The notes below the pieces were generated by a model. It saw only the letters and a list, made by a program, of their open reading frames with translations. It did not search any database and was not told where the DNA came from. The translations under genes and the position numbers were made by a program. This document shows, one piece after another, positions 11,927-25,060 of a stretch of 64,000 nucleotides of DNA. Origin of the DNA: Neurospora intermedia (taxonomy: Eukaryota; Ascomycota; Sordariomycetes; Sordariales; Sordariaceae); the NCBI GenBank assembly GCA_037102815.1, contig BTPP01000003.1:5828001-5892000 (forward strand). The letters are read 5' to 3'. How positions within the stretch are numbered: position 1 is the stretch's first letter; each line of letters starts with the position of its first letter.

Positions 11927-13425
11927 TCTGGGTGGGTGTTGTTCTTTCTTGTGTGTCTGACTGACTGATTGGTTGTTTGGTAGGTGTGGTGCTTTCTTTC
12001 GCTCGTTTGGTGTGTTCTGGTCCTTGAAGGGTTCGTCTCTTTTGTCACTTTTTCTTTTCTTTCCTTGGCTTTATTATTTGTTTGTGTCTGGCTACAGGAA
12101 TGAGGAAGCAAGGCAATGCGGTCGAGCATTTGAGATATAATTACAGAGAAACTCCTCACGTAGGCACCAGGCAGGTTCATGCTTATGTCAAAGCGTCGTC
12201 GTTAACGTCATTGCTTGTCGAGAGGAGCAACTTGATTGATCAATGGAACTGGACTTAACTTGCCCCTCTCTTGTCAGATACGTCCCATTGTGGCCAGAAT
12301 ATTCTTTCTTGTTTGGGTAGGGAGTCGTGAGCTGATACGACCTCCTTCTTTCTTTCTGGTTGTTGCTGTCCAAACTGGAGGGAGCGTGTAAGTGGTTGCA
12401 GAGGAAGGATGTAACCCCACCGAGTCTTAACGTCATGATGACCGTCCCGGAGCACAGCACCAGCGGTGAGAAGAGGTACTTGATTGCTTCTAGATCAATA
12501 ACACCATGTGAGCATCTGTATGTGTTAAATAAGTTATTCATGAGTTCTTGGAAAGTGTACCTGGTGGTTAACTGTAATATTTTGGGAGAGTGTCTCTTTC
12601 CGCTCTCGTCGTCCTCTGTTAGTGATAGTTAGTGCCAGCGCAGCAGACCTCCCCACTTCAACTGCAACGCCGTTCAACTTCAATGATGTTATTGACCCTT
12701 TTTCCTTCCATTAATAACATTTTCCATCGAGATCTCGACTTCCATGCTCGAATCTATCCATTACATGACGCACCAACATCCTGCCATATCCTTTTTCGAC
12801 ATCCGGTCACGCTCCCGTAGCATCGCCAAAGCATTAAACTTCACGACAACAACGTCACTCCGCTCCCTCTTCCCCTGGCATCCAGCCGCATATGACGCTT
12901 AGAACCCTAGGTCCCTTGTGACCCTTGTCTTCTACCTTCACACAACAGATACTCCCTAACGACCAACCGTCCATCACATCAGTCCTGTACCTGTCCCTAT
13001 CATAGCGTCAATAAGTCTCTGACAAACCAGTTCAGTTCCGTTTTCGGCTAATGCACCTTAGCTACCTAATTCCCGTTTCCGACTGTACAACCTCGCTAAT
13101 ATATCACACCTACACGCATTCAACTCTCGGCCGAGAGAATGAAAACGACCATTCGCTACAACACGCTCCAAACATACCTCTACCCAGGAAGAGCGTCCAG
13201 AACAAACGCAAATCTACAAACAACTTAAAGCGGAGAAATTAGAAACAGTGAAGCAAGTAAATTGATTATCTTGTGTGACTGGACTCGCTCTGTATGAGGA
13301 AGCACTCTCTATCTCCAGCGACTTCAGCAGAAACTCAGAAATCTGTGAGTCCAGCGATCGTTGACAGTTGATTCCGACCAGCTTTCTCGCAAGAAAACTC
13401 CTTCGGCGAACCAAGCTGCTACTTT
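11927..13425. other. Intergenic region, no supported gene
   Basis: Upstream region of the hydrophilic protein gene, then about 1 kb of sequence leading to the retroelement relic. Short frames at 12188-12820 have no recognisable features. Confidence 0.45.
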
Positions 13426-13714
13426 GGCCTCCTCCTTCGTTGGTGGCGTTGCTCTGATCAGTCATCGATGAGTAGTTGATTTGAACTTCCTCCTTTTGTT
13501 TCTTTGCCAACTTTTCATCAAGCTGGGACTGCATGATCTTCATTTAGCTAACAAATCGGATATCGAAAAGATAACCGAAGAACTCAGCCAAATGAGGATC
13601 ATACAGTCCCAGCTTGATGAAAAGTTGGTGAAGAAACAAAAGGAGGAAGTTCAATACAAATCAACTACTCATCGATGACTAATCAGAGCAACGCCACCAA
13701 CGAAGGAGGAGGCC
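13426..13714. repeat. Inverted repeat pair A
   Basis: Arms are 13426-13543 and 13592-13714, separated by a 48-bp spacer. They match almost throughout. The right arm has a 4-nt insertion after GAAGTTCAA, which shifts its reading frame, plus single-base changes. Confidence 0.8.
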
Positions 13715-13769
13715 ACACAGGCGGCCCCATTACGAGAGGCAGAGGCGGAAGAAGAGGCGGCAGAGGAGG

Positions 13770-14151
13770 GAATCAGAGCCGCGGAGACTCCTACCAGATC
13801 CGTTACTACTAGTGTGGTGGTAATCATTACCAGAATCAGTGTCAAGAGATGGTGGATGATTTCCAGAAAGGCAAACTGGCGATTTATCGGCCTCGGGATC
13901 CTGCGTACGCTTCACAAATGACCATCGCTATCGGCAATAAAGAAGATTACAACCATTACATTCCTAATGATCCGATAGTTTCAGCCGCTGAGGCAGGGAA
14001 GCTAGGACTCGTAAAGTTAGGATCCCGAGGCCGATACATCGCCAGTTTGCCTTTTTGAATATCATCCACCATCTCTTAACACTAATTCCGGTAATAATTA
14101 CCACTACACCAGTAGTAACGGATCTGGTAGGAGTCTCCGCGGCTCTGATTC
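13770..14151. repeat. Inverted repeat pair B with RIP-like changes
   Basis: Arms are 13770-13902 and 14019-14151, with a spacer of about 116 bp. The outer ends share GAATCAGAGCCGCGGAGA. Differences are mostly C-to-T in CpA context in one arm. Confidence 0.8.
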
Positions 14152-14544
14152 ATAAACCAAACAGGTGACAGATGTACGTTAAAAAGCTTCCTCTAGCAAA
14201 TGTATACCTCTAGCTACCAGCAACTACACAATCTCAATGCACATTTGAAAAGCAGTCCATTGTGCCTAACTCCTATCCTAGAGGTATCCAAGAGGTATCG
14301 CCGAGGCCAAAACGAAAGTAGAGTAAATAAAGTACACGTGTAATGTGGGTAACATGACAAGAGAAGAAACACCAAACAGAACAACAGCTTCCACATCCAA
14401 TGAAAAATACCTAGGTAGGTATTGGCCGTTCCTTCCACCTCTTTATCATCATCCATAGTACCTAAATTTCTTGCCCAAGGTCTCAACTGTTTCCTTCACT
14501 TAAGGAGAGGAATGAAAAAAGAAGAACAAAAAAAACCCACGAAC
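14152..14544. other. 3' flank of the Clr5 gene
   Basis: Nothing recognisable between the repeat relic and the Clr5-domain gene stop codon. Confidence 0.5.
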
Positions 14545-17500
14545 TCACAAAGCCATAACCTCATGCCACATCCCCCATCTATCTTCATACCTAGAGGTAC
14601 CGCTGCCGCTGCCGCTAGCGTTGCTGCTGCTGCTGTCTTCATCGACATTGACATTGACATTCCCATGCAACAACACATGGTCATGGTGATAGTCAGAAGA
14701 ACCTGAACTGCCGCTGCCGTGACCGCTTCCACCACCAGCATCGGTAAATTCGTCAAACTCCAACCCTTCTTGTTCGTCTGTTGGTAACAAAGGCAGAGAC
14801 AGAGACAGAGGCATGTTCTCTGCATCAACCACAAAACCTCTGTTACCTCTTTGACGGACACCTTGTTGTTGCTGGACTGTTACCGGGACAGATCGAGGTA
14901 TCGGGACCGGTAGAGGTCGTCGACCAAAAGCTGCATGGTTTCCGTTCAACCCATGAACGCCTGCAGGACGAGGAGCGTAAAATGACTGACGACCACCACC
15001 ACCAGTCGTAGTTCCTAGAGGTACATGTAGAGGTCCTAAACTCCCTACTGCCCCATATGCAGCCCCTGGCACCCCATACGGCGGCGGCGGCACGTCGCTC
15101 CTAGTCCCTGACCCTCTTCTCCCCATACCCATCCCCATATGCAGACCAGGGGCAGCAGCAGTCATGGGCATAACTTGTATATCCCGCACCAAGTGGAACT
15201 CCCGCCCTTGTTCCAGTTCCAGTTCCAGTGGCGGCACCATTACCCCCCTCTCCCTCTCCCTCTCCCTCTCTATCTCCATCTCCCTATCCCTCAACAACTC
15301 CCTAACCTCCTCCGCCTCCTCCCACTTCCCCATATCCCTCAGATATGCCTCCATCTTGCGAGAAGTCTGCACCCAGAATTGGTCTCTCCCTCTTGCTGTT
15401 GCTGTTGTTGACGTCCCCAGTCCCGCGGCAAAAGGGCCCATGGAGGCCATCGACCCTATGCTCATGCCCAAACCTGTACCACCCAGGCCTAAGCCCCGTC
15501 CCAAGCCTATTCCCAATCCCATGTGCATGCCTGTGCCCACAGCCGTGCCAAAAGGGAGTTGATGGTGATTATTATCACTGCTAGAAACCACAGTACCAGT
15601 AGAAAGTCCACCACCGTTCATGACCAAGATCTTTCGGCGAAGGGCAACGGCGGTAGACACGTCCCCTTCGTGATCGGCGATGGAAGCTAGGAAGTGGTGT
15701 GCCGAGAAGAAGAGGTAGCGATCGAGGTATTCCCAATTTTGCATGGGGATTGGAAATGGGGGTTGTCCTAGATGTCCCGGGGCGAGATCGTGGTATTCGT
15801 GCTGTGGTCTGGGTGCGCTGGCTATAATGTTATTGCCGCTGGCGACACTTCCCGCATCCGCTACCATTCCCATGACAGAGGTACCGCCGCGGTTCCCGTT
15901 CCGAATCCGATACTTCTCCTCCAACCGCTCCACCAACCCGCCCAACATTCCTCTTGCTCTTTGTCCTGCCCCTATTCCAGTCCCTCCTTGTCCAGCCCCA
16001 GGCCCAACAACAACCCCCGCATCAAAAAGCGGCAAGTACATTCGTCCCAGAAGCCCTTCTAGCTCCAGAATCCTCTCCGTTGTCTTGCCCTCCCCCCACC
16101 TCTCCATCTCCCGCCTTACCAACCCCCCGAAATCACTAACCAGGTTCTTGACAATGGCATGTTCTGGGTCCATCAGAATCACGTACCCTCTCTTGAGGTG
16201 GATAGTCACATGGTCCGTCTCCCCCCGTAGCTGGCGACAAGTGTTGATCCACAGCTTCCAGGCGCGCGTGATGAAGAGGTGGAGGGACGCAAAATCGGAG
16301 GTGGTGACGAGGTGGTGCAGCGACGAGGAGATCTGGTGCAAGGGGTGCGAGGTGCAGCCTGCTTGGGCGTATTTGAGTGTGGTGAGGTGGTGGAGGAAGC
16401 GGGTATAGATGGGGAGGATGTCGTGCGGGGGTTGATGGCGATGGGGTGATTGTGATGATGATGACAGAGGTTGTTTGGTGCTGGGAGAGGAGGCGTTGTG
16501 GAGGATGAGGAGCTGGGGAACAGCAAGACAGCAGTCCCAGATGGCTTGGATGTCGCCTTCGTCGGCGGAGGTGATGGCTTCTTCAATTTGGAGGAAGGCG
16601 TGCCGCAGGAGGACGCCGCCTTTGGCTGTTCCTTGTGGATTGCTGCAGCGAAGATGGCGGATTGCTAGAGCGATGTTCTGTAGGATCGAATTCGACGACA
16701 CGGTGGCGTGGTCTTCAGCGTTGATTTCGTCGCTCGCGATATGTAATCGCAGTCTCGGACCGTCCATCTTCCACGGAGTCTCCCTTTCGGGGTCGGCCCA
16801 GCGCGCAATGTAAGAGGCGTAAGCTAACAAAGTCGACTCGACGAGGTAAGTTGGTTCGCTCTGGAAGTAGAGGCGTATCATCTGGGCTGGTTGCGAGATG
16901 AAGTTTGACTGGCATCCTGGCTTCGACTCATGCCCGTTGCTCCTATAGCTTCCTGAGCCCGAGGAGGTCACTCCTTTTCTTCGCATGGAACGAGACTTGG
17001 TCGGCTTCGTCGCGTTGGTGTTGCCGGACTTGTTGTACTTTGCCCATCGCCATTTGGCAAATTGGCCTTTGTACATTCTCGCCCTGGTTCACAGGTAACA
17101 GTCAGTCAGCTGTCTCCTAACACTCCACAAATGAGAAGCATACGTTGCCTTGAACCGATGAGTCGACAGCATGATCTCCACCACATCATTCAGTATAAAG
17201 TTCTTGTTCATATACAAATCGTAGATGATATCCTTCTTTGCCTCCCAATCAGCCGGGCAGGTCGGTACCAGTGGCCTCTCAGGCAACGTGTGGCTAGTAG
17301 GAGTCGCCCTGGTAACTGTCTGTTCCTGTTGTTGCTGTTCCGTCGACAGATACGCAACATGATGATGATTCTGGCTGTGATGGCTAGAGGTTGAAGTTGG
17401 AGAGTGATGCGAAGGCGAATGCGGCGAGGAGCTATCGTCTGGTCCTGAAGAGCTATCAGAGTCAGATGAGTGACCGCTGACGGTTTCAGGACTGAGAGGT

Positions 17501-17562
17501 TGGTTGAAGTTGAAGAGTTCAGATTGAGTCGAAGACGAAGAGATGACTTGTGACGCGCTCAT
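14545..17562 (-). CDS. Clr5-domain protein, 985 residues
   Basis: Large protein with an N-terminal Clr5 domain, a helical module found in many fungal proteins and presumed to be nucleic-acid or chromatin linked. Exons are 17144-17562 and 14545-17083, with a 60-bp intron (GTATGC, branch CTGAC, CAG) inside the domain. Residues 1-100 are Ser/His-rich and disordered. About residues 103-158 read PADWEAKKDIIYDLYMNKNF, then IMLSTHRFKATARMYKGQF and AKWRWAKYN, the usual Clr5 pattern of W-x5-I-x2-LY and a late W-x-W. The central part is helical and resembles the long tails of other fungal Clr5 proteins. The C-terminal third is low-complexity: Gly/Met repeats (GLGIGLGRGLGLGG), an ERERERERG run coded by a CT-rich tract at about 15241-15280, and Ser/Gly/Asp. 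A role in transcription is a family inference only. Confidence 0.82.
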
Positions 17563-20126
17563 GATAGCATTTTCTGGTGGCAGTGGCGATACAAGTAGCT
17601 GCCAAGCGCCCGTGAGATCGCCGGTTTGGAGTTGACGGATCGGTTGATACTAGTCGTAAATTCGAAAGTGAGTTGTGAGTTCTCGGCTGAATCTGTATGC
17701 GGTAAAGTCCTCAGTCAGGTTGATGTACGTATGTGGTTGGATGGAGCTGAGAAGAGGATGGAGGAGTTGAAAGGAGGGTTAACCAACTGCCACCGTAGGA
17801 GTGAGTGGACAGAACCCGTTCAAGGATTCCGGCCTATGCCAGGAATAGCCATCCTTGACACTCCTGCATGCTCTTACTTGCCATGAGCGCCCTGCCCCGA
17901 ACAGAGCCCCAGACCAAATGATGGTTACCCCTCTGACCCCCATGCCTGCCGCTTCCCTATTCGTCTTGAGCGTGTCCATGATTTTGCCCGTCTTAGCCGT
18001 TGAGTTGCCTGGATACAGTGCCAGTTTCCTAACTTCTCACCCTCTCCCGTCTACCAGATTTCCTACGTTGTGCATGTTCGACCACTCGCTCACTTCCTCT
18101 CCAGTCTTCACATCCAGCCCCGCTCCTCCTTGCTTCTGGTTCGACCCTTCAATCATTTCCTTTGCTACTTGCGTCACCCCAAACCCGCTGTGCCACAGTC
18201 GTACGATCCTCTAGTGTCTGGAGCGTGCGTTCCAGCATTCAGAACCTTCACACGAGTGACAGAAGGAGGGAAAGATGGCACTTATCGAACAGGGTGTCTT
18301 CGCCCCGCATTTTCTCTGACTGACTCTGTTCTGAGAGGGGCAATGTGCACTGCACTCTCCTAACAAGGCTTGTTGTGGTCATAGACTAGCCGAATTTGCT
18401 CGTTGTGTGACACAGTAATCGGAAGAGTGGAGGCCGCCAGCATTTGGGTGTCGGAACGGGGATTTGATAGCGTAGCTCGGGGTGTTGCTCATGGAGCTCT
18501 TGCAACCTTGCGATGACATGACCCACGACAATAGTAGGCATACCTACCGATGCTACAACGCTAGCTCTCGGGGTAAACGGCGAAAGGAGCCTTAGAATGA
18601 GGAGAACGCCCGAAACCCCACGAGCAAAGCAAACATGAGCATCTCCAAGCCGTAGTACCCGTCGATAGCCCGCCTGTGAAGGTTCTTGTGGGATACCCCG
18701 GGGTAAGCTAAACGGACGATACCCGCGCCCGTGAGGCACCCAAGAACCAGTAAGCAGCTCAACATCCGCCTGCTTTCGTACGGTTGGCTCTCAACTCAGC
18801 AGTTCGTGGCGGTCTATGTATGTGGAGGTGCCACCTGGGCATCGGCTACCGACTGTCGAGCTGTGATACTCATTCCGGATTCTAGCCGTCTCTGTGGCGT
18901 GAGAGACCACAGTCACCACACCCACGTCCCATGTTGGTCTTCTATCACAACTGACCAGCCAACCTCTTAGTATCGAAGGGGAACACGTTCTGTTGCGCCA
19001 GTTGGAAGCTTCATCAAGACACAAACTCCGGTCCCTTGGTTAGGATAGGATGGCGTACTGCAGAATGGATGTTCAGGTATGATGAGATTTCGTTCCACCC
19101 AGCTGTGGGGGAGTAAATCCTAGCCCCAGTCCAGTCATCGGTCTAGTGCACACCACCACGACCACAACACTAGGCCACGAGGTGTCAAAGAAGTCGGTCG
19201 ATGTTGATCAACAGAACCATTGCCAGGGCTTCCATGCCACCATGACTCCCTGGCGAGTGTAGCCTGTTGACTGTAGACGAGTGAGGGTAGATCTTGGAGA
19301 CCAGTTAGTCACTCACACTCAAACTTCCGAGCACAAAGCGTGCCGGTACAGCAGTTTTCGTATGCACTGACTACCTCGTTCGTGGAACCGCGTTGCAACT
19401 TCGTGCAACTCGGCATGGGGAAGCATTGGCTGATGGCTGATGCAATCTGTGTATCGTCTAGCCGCACTGTGGTTTCTTGTTGTCTTGTGAGACATGATAG
19501 TGCACTTGGTGCAACGCTAGAGCGCAGAAAAATTGCGCCATCCGGGCGTTAGTCTTCAAGATCTAGCTTCTTTGGGAGTTGAAGTGTGTTCCCATGGTCG
19601 TTAAGGTCATGATGGTTGTGGGACAGAAGTTGGAAACGAGAAGGCAATGAGTCGACAGGAAGTTTGGGAGAAAGATTGGTTGAAAAGGGAAGAGTGAACA
19701 GCATGATGTGATGGTGATCAACATGGAAGACGGTCAGTTTCACGGCCGAGTGGTTCTTGTTACCCAGTTGCTCATGAGTGTCATTGCCGTATCTGAGGTA
19801 GTGCAGATCAGCTGTTATGATATTTCGGCGCCCTATCATTAGAGGTAGTCTTGACAATGTCAACGGGGTTGAGAGGGAACTCACTGGTGGATATCACATC
19901 ACAATCTCCCGCCTGAGGGTAAAAGAATTCTATACAAGTACCAAAACAGTGAGGGAATCTATGTGGGAAAGGTAGCAAAAGTACAGTTTAAAGACGACCT
20001 ACAATGTCCGTGTCATAGCGCGACTCCAAAGATCGAATCCAGATGCCTTGATACTGTCCATAGTCCTAGCCAGATGTCTCTCCCTTCATTTCCTTCCTTG
20101 CCAAGCCATCCTCGTCAAGCTCACAC
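17563..20126. other. Long intergenic region, no supported gene
   Basis: About 2.5 kb between two minus-strand genes. Frames up to about 119 codons occur, but none has a signal peptide, domain or splice logic. It includes the Clr5 gene's upstream region and the GH55 gene's 3' flank. Confidence 0.45.
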
Positions 20127-22761
20127 CTAGTAGTGAAACAAGGCAAGAGTGTTCGCAAACGTTGCCAAATTCTGGTTCCAACCCGCCAAATCCTTGCCGT
20201 CTCTCGTTATCATACTGACACTACCGACCGTGTTCAAGTTGTAGATCTGGACCCAGGGGTCCGCGGCACTTCCACTAGACTCGCTGGTCTTGCTCCGATG
20301 GGATGGCGGTTTGCTGCTCATCACGAACTTTCCTGTTTTTCCGCTTCCAACTTCTGGAGGAACGCTGGTGCTAAACCCAGAGCCGAGGTTGAGGGGTCCA
20401 GCCCAGAAGATTCTTGCCTGGCAGTTTTCACCGGAGCGAAGAGTGCTGCAGTCGACGTTGTAGTTGTTGAAGAAGCTGTAGAGACCGGCGCCGAAGACAA
20501 CCACGTTTTGTGAACCAAGGATGCGGAGACCCCATGCCATTTCACATTTTGGGTTGCCTCCCAGGGTGAGAGAGCCATCGGAATTGATCGTTGTGTTGGC
20601 GCCGTACTGGACGCTTTGGCAGTCGGTATGGAAATCGGGATCTCCAAGAGTGGTGTCGATCCTGGTGAAAGGCAACGGAGCAGGGGGGTTGGGCTGGTAG
20701 TAGGGCGTCTCAGTCTGTGCTTGACCCATGAAGACGTCGGTCGCATTGAGCAACTGGTACTGGTAAAGTGTGTGATGTTCACTGGCGGTGCCTACAAGCC
20801 AGACACGTTCGCCTTCAATCAAGACACCACGTCCAGCAAAGATGCTGATTTGGGTGTTGTTGAAGTCTTCGATGTCGTGGTCGGCAACCCAGAACCAGTT
20901 GTTCTCCATGTAGAGATTGCCAGCCTTCTTGGTGACGTGGAAGCTCAACCATGCTGCGATGCAATTCGCATCAGCGTGAACAACGGCGTCGGGGGTCTTG
21001 GGGCAGTCGGTCAGTTGCAGGTTAGATCCTGCAAAACCACCAATACGTGTGTGGACGTCCCACAGACCAGAAGGGGGCATTTCGGCGAGGGTAGAGCTTG
21101 GACCAGCGGGAGGATTGAGGTTGTATTGGATCAAGACGGCACCTGCGGTTCCTCCCTGGGTAGACACAATAATGTCGCTGACCTCTACGTAGCCGGCCTC
21201 TCCCATATTTCCAATCTGAAGGACAGGTTGCGGGTTGTTGATATCCGAGAACTTGGGACCTGCACCGAGGATGACCGCCGCCATAGCTTCTCCCACAACT
21301 CGAACTCCTCCTGGGATATGAACAGTGTCGGTGACCTTGTAGTATCCCGCATCGAGGTACGCCACCGATCCGAGTGTAAGACCAGCAGTTTGGAAGAGGT
21401 GGTTCAGGGCTGCAGTATCATCGGTGACTCCATCTCCAACAGCACCGTAGGATCGGGCGGAGAGAAAGGCCCACATCGGGTAAGTTTCATACTGGGGTTT
21501 GGAGCGCTCGTAAAATTTGCCGTCTTGCTTGAGGGTCGTGGGTTGAGGGAAGTAAGCCTGATCGCGGTCCTCGTACTCGCGTGGTCCATTGGGGGTGTAT
21601 GTGTTGCCCTGGAACATGTCAGTAATGTCTCTGGAAGTGTTTAGAGGTAGCTAGATAACCTACCCTTGCGTAACCTGCGTCATGAACCAGCCCCGAAGGA
21701 TTGCCCAGGAGGATAGGGCCTTCCGGACCCTGAAGAACGGTGGGAACATTGATGTAGTCCACATTCTCAATGACAAGAGAGCCTGTCGAGTTGATGCTGG
21801 TGACTCCACGGAAGGTAGACATGGCCGTCTGAACGTTGACGAACCTGCTGTCCAAAAGGGTGACGGAGCCAACGGCGTTGCTCGACATGTTGATGCCGAC
21901 CTCGCAATCGTAGATGTTGAGGGACTTGTACGTCCAACCCCAGTTCCACAGCTGCATGATGGCTGTCTTGGAGCCGTAGAAGGTGAGGTTGCGCATCGTG
22001 TACTGCTGATTGCCGAACTGGGCGCCCTGCTTGCCTCCGTAGAAGACCAGGTCCGCCAGCATGCCACCGCTTCCTTCCTCTATGAAGATGCCGGTGTGAT
22101 CATCCTCGGGTCGGGAGGATAGCTTGAAAACGCAGTTCTGGATGGAAGTAGCTTGGGATGAGGGCCAATGGAGGCCAGCAACGGTACCCGGGACATCGGT
22201 GGTGTCAAAGATGAGGTTACGGATTTGACGAAAGAAGACATTGGTGGCTCTGAACTGAAGGGCTGTGCAGACGTTACTGTCAGTAGGGTAAACACAGGAG
22301 ACGAATGGTACTTTTACCACAGGGAGAGACTTACTACCGCTGTTCAGATACGGGTCCGAGTCGATCAAGCCAATGCCGCCGTAGGACTGGAAGTCGGGGC
22401 TGCCCTTGATGACAGGCATGGAGGTGGGATCGCCAATGATCTGGGTATAGTAGTAGTTGATGATGTTGGTAGTGACGAGGTAGGTACCGGCAGGGAAGTA
22501 GACGACAGCAGGGGTCGTGGTGGTTCCGTTGCAGAAGGGACCGCCACCGCAACGGTTGCCGGAGCTGATGGCGTTGTTGATGGCGATGGTGTCGTCAGTG
22601 ACGCCGTCTCCCTTGGCGCCATAGTCCTTGACGTTGCGGAAGACGTGGTAGGATTTGTCGGGGTTGAAGGAGGCGACACCCTGGTGCTGGATCTCCTCCA
22701 TCCAGTAGGCCGCACTGGCGACTGAAGCCAAAGCGGCGAACACGATGGCCTTGAGCCGCAT
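20127..22761 (-). CDS. Secreted exo-beta-1,3-glucanase, GH55 family
   Basis: Predicted extracellular glucan 1,3-beta-glucosidase that cleaves beta-1,3-glucan (laminarin or cell wall) from the non-reducing end. Exons are 22335-22761, 21664-22262 and 20127-21608, with introns of 72 and 55 bp, giving 835 residues. A signal peptide (MRLKAIVFAALASVASAA) is followed by two tandem right-handed beta-helix (pectate-lyase-3-like) domains. Each opens with the family motif: VKDYGAKGDGVTDDTIAIN in the first half, and SYGAVGDGVTDDTAAL in the second. NVFFRQIRNLIFD directly after intron 1 matches the GH55 line. The length is as expected for GH55. The second half would look like a separate gene because the 55-bp intron carries stops. 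The long open frames on the opposite strand (up to 342 codons) are shadows. Confidence 0.92.
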
Positions 22762-25060
22762 CGTGACGGGATCTGATGGTTGTTAAGGATTTGGTGTTCG
22801 AGGCAATCTGTCGATAGCAAAGGAAGCCCAAGAGAAGAGCGAGTTCGTAAATGGTAAAGATACGATGTGCGATCGAGGCAGAGGAGGGTACACTGCTGGA
22901 ATTAGTAGGGAAGGGAAAAGATCAAAAGCTCAAAAGATTGTGGGGGTAGATTAGCGACCAAAGCACATGATATCCGGTTGGTGGTGAAGGGTCTTTTTCG
23001 GTTGAGGAGTGAAGGAGGACGGCGAAGAACTGAACGTTAAGGCAAAGCAGGTGAAGTGAAGTGAAGGTGAAGAGACCTCGCCGAGTTTGAGTGGTTGGCC
23101 AATGGTCATCCAGTCACCAGATGCCACCGTCACCTTGCTCCTTCCATCTTCGATCCGATGTGGTTGGTGGGCTGCGTGCCTTCCTTCTTCAATCTGCGTC
23201 CGTCGACACACCAGCAGGGCACTTCACGTGATGATGCCATCTGAGGTTGAGTGTTCAATCCGCATCTCTTGGGGCGTCGACCATCCATTAAGGTTTGCGA
23301 TCCTGACTTCCACTCATCATCCTTTTCTTGACCACCGCCCTGACAACCCATTCACGGTATGGTGCTCCCTTCCAACTGCCACCGCACATTTCATTCACTG
23401 TAACTCCAACCCCAGGCAGTATACATTGACAGCCCAAAACTGCTCGATTTGGTTTGCCAGATCGTGATATGCCTCGGGGTAAATTGGGAGCACATCAGCT
23501 ATGATGGTTTTCCAAGCGATGTTTGACCGATAGAATGTTCAGGTGGACAGAGGGATGTTTGTGAGAGGATACCGAACTCCGAGGGGTACCAAATAGGATG
23601 ACAAGATGCTCGATTTGGTGCTACGGTCAGGCGCGCGACAGGTTCCAGGTAATCCTGCCCATCCCAGGCCTCTCGACGACCCGATGTCCTGAACGACAAT
23701 CAACTCGATCTTCCGAATGGTGATGGCCATCAAACCATGTAATGGTCGCATGTAGGGCCAGCTCGCCCGTCGCAAGGTTTGAACATGGTGTAATACCAAT
23801 CAGATAGGGCACCCAGCATAGGGAATGCGTAAGCGCGTGCTGTCCCATGGTGATATCGACGAGCGGTGGTGACAAGGCGACGGATGCATTGACGTTGATT
23901 GTCTGTTGACTGCTTATGTAATGTTGATAAGGGCTCTTAACAGATAAGCTTACAATCCACAGCGAAGAAATGTTAGATACCGGGAGCAGCAAGTTGCCGG
24001 CCCGAGCCACGCTCCGTGTTCGTCTCCCCCACCAATGATGTCGCACCCACTTTCAACGACATGCCGTTTCCTTGGACATCTGATCCAAGCATCAACCAAA
24101 GACATTGTCACATCCTCAACCTGCCATGGTTCAAAACCGATTTCCAGATACACTGACGATCCTGTGGCCGTAGCCAATGCCCTCCATGTCATTTTTCTCC
24201 TACGCGTAGCATCCACGGCCGCAATTGAAGTTTGTTGCTCGACCAATTACCCCCGGCCGAGTGCGCACTTCTCCTCCTCTTCTTCTGAGCCCTCCCTGGC
24301 GTTCGCAATATGCTGCCATGGAGGTTTCGGTTCCTGACTCTGTCTCGTTGAATAACCAGGGCCTAGCCTAGAGCGTCGAATTCCTTTGTTCAGTTCAGTC
24401 AACCTTCCCCGCCCCCTACGTTTGTCTAGACCCCCGCCTCGGAACAAAGACAGCAAGCGCTGTTGAAGAGCACATCATAACATCCAATGCCCCCGACTGC
24501 CAACTTCCAATTCGATCCCGCTCGGCATCATTTTACCCACGCCGCTCCCCTTCATCCATTTGTACCACCATGGCTCAATATACCGGCACTTCAAGCGCGG
24601 CTCGTCAGCCAGAGCCGACAAGAGCGGCCTCTCCCAACACCTCAGCTGTTGTCATTACTGCGAGCCCCAGCAACATGTCCCCCAACACCCCTACCACCAC
24701 ATGGCTGAGGATATGGTCGCGTCGAAGCAAGGAAGAGGATGACCATCTTGCGGATGGGTGCGCCGTGATGTGACCTTCGTGTTGGTCGCCTGATGAAGTC
24801 GCAAAAGGTCCACGGGTCCGTTCTGTTTGCACTCCTAGGACGGCAAAGGCGCCGGCAGACCATGCTCGTTTGCGATGACTATCCACAAGACACGCACCCA
24901 ATTCTGCTTAACCACGCCTCACCCCTGGAGCTCCTCGATTTACGGTATATATCTCAGCTGCTTGTTCTCCGGAAGAGTCCTCTTGTGTCCTACACCTCGA
25001 ACCCCCACAGCTGGTTTCACTACTGCCAGTAGCTGCTACAAATTCCGTCTTATACACCAA
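22762..25060. other. Intergenic region before the accessory island
   Basis: Contains the upstream region of the divergent GH55 gene and about 1.5 kb of unassigned sequence. No supported gene. Confidence 0.45.

Larger units (their letters stand above)
13426..14151. mobile_element. Decayed gag-like retroelement fragment, inverted copies
   Basis: Two inverted-repeat pairs lie back to back. Pair A is 13426-13543 against 13592-13714. Pair B is 13770-13902 against 14019-14151. Pair A encodes a coiled-coil piece (QSQLDEKL-x-KKQKEEVQ) in both arms. Between A and B the + frame gives an Arg/Gly-rich stretch (RGRGGRRGGRGGN) and a knuckle-like CGGNHYQNQC, which together look like a Gag nucleocapsid. In pair B the right arm differs from the left by several CpA-to-TpA changes (for example AATCAG to AATTAG, TGTCAAG to TGTTAAG), and the left arm has TAG directly before CGGNH. 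No pol gene or LTR is visible. This reads as a rearranged, RIP-mutated remnant. The retroelement identity is inferred from composition only. Confidence 0.6.

Noticed and set aside
15743-16408. 221-codon + strand frame
   Set aside because: Antisense to the central part of the Clr5 protein, which has a consistent minus-strand model.
20616-21644. 342-codon open frame on the + strand
   Set aside because: It lies antisense to the GH55 exons, whose codons, signal peptide and tandem domain motifs are clear. The + frame has no domain and is a shadow.
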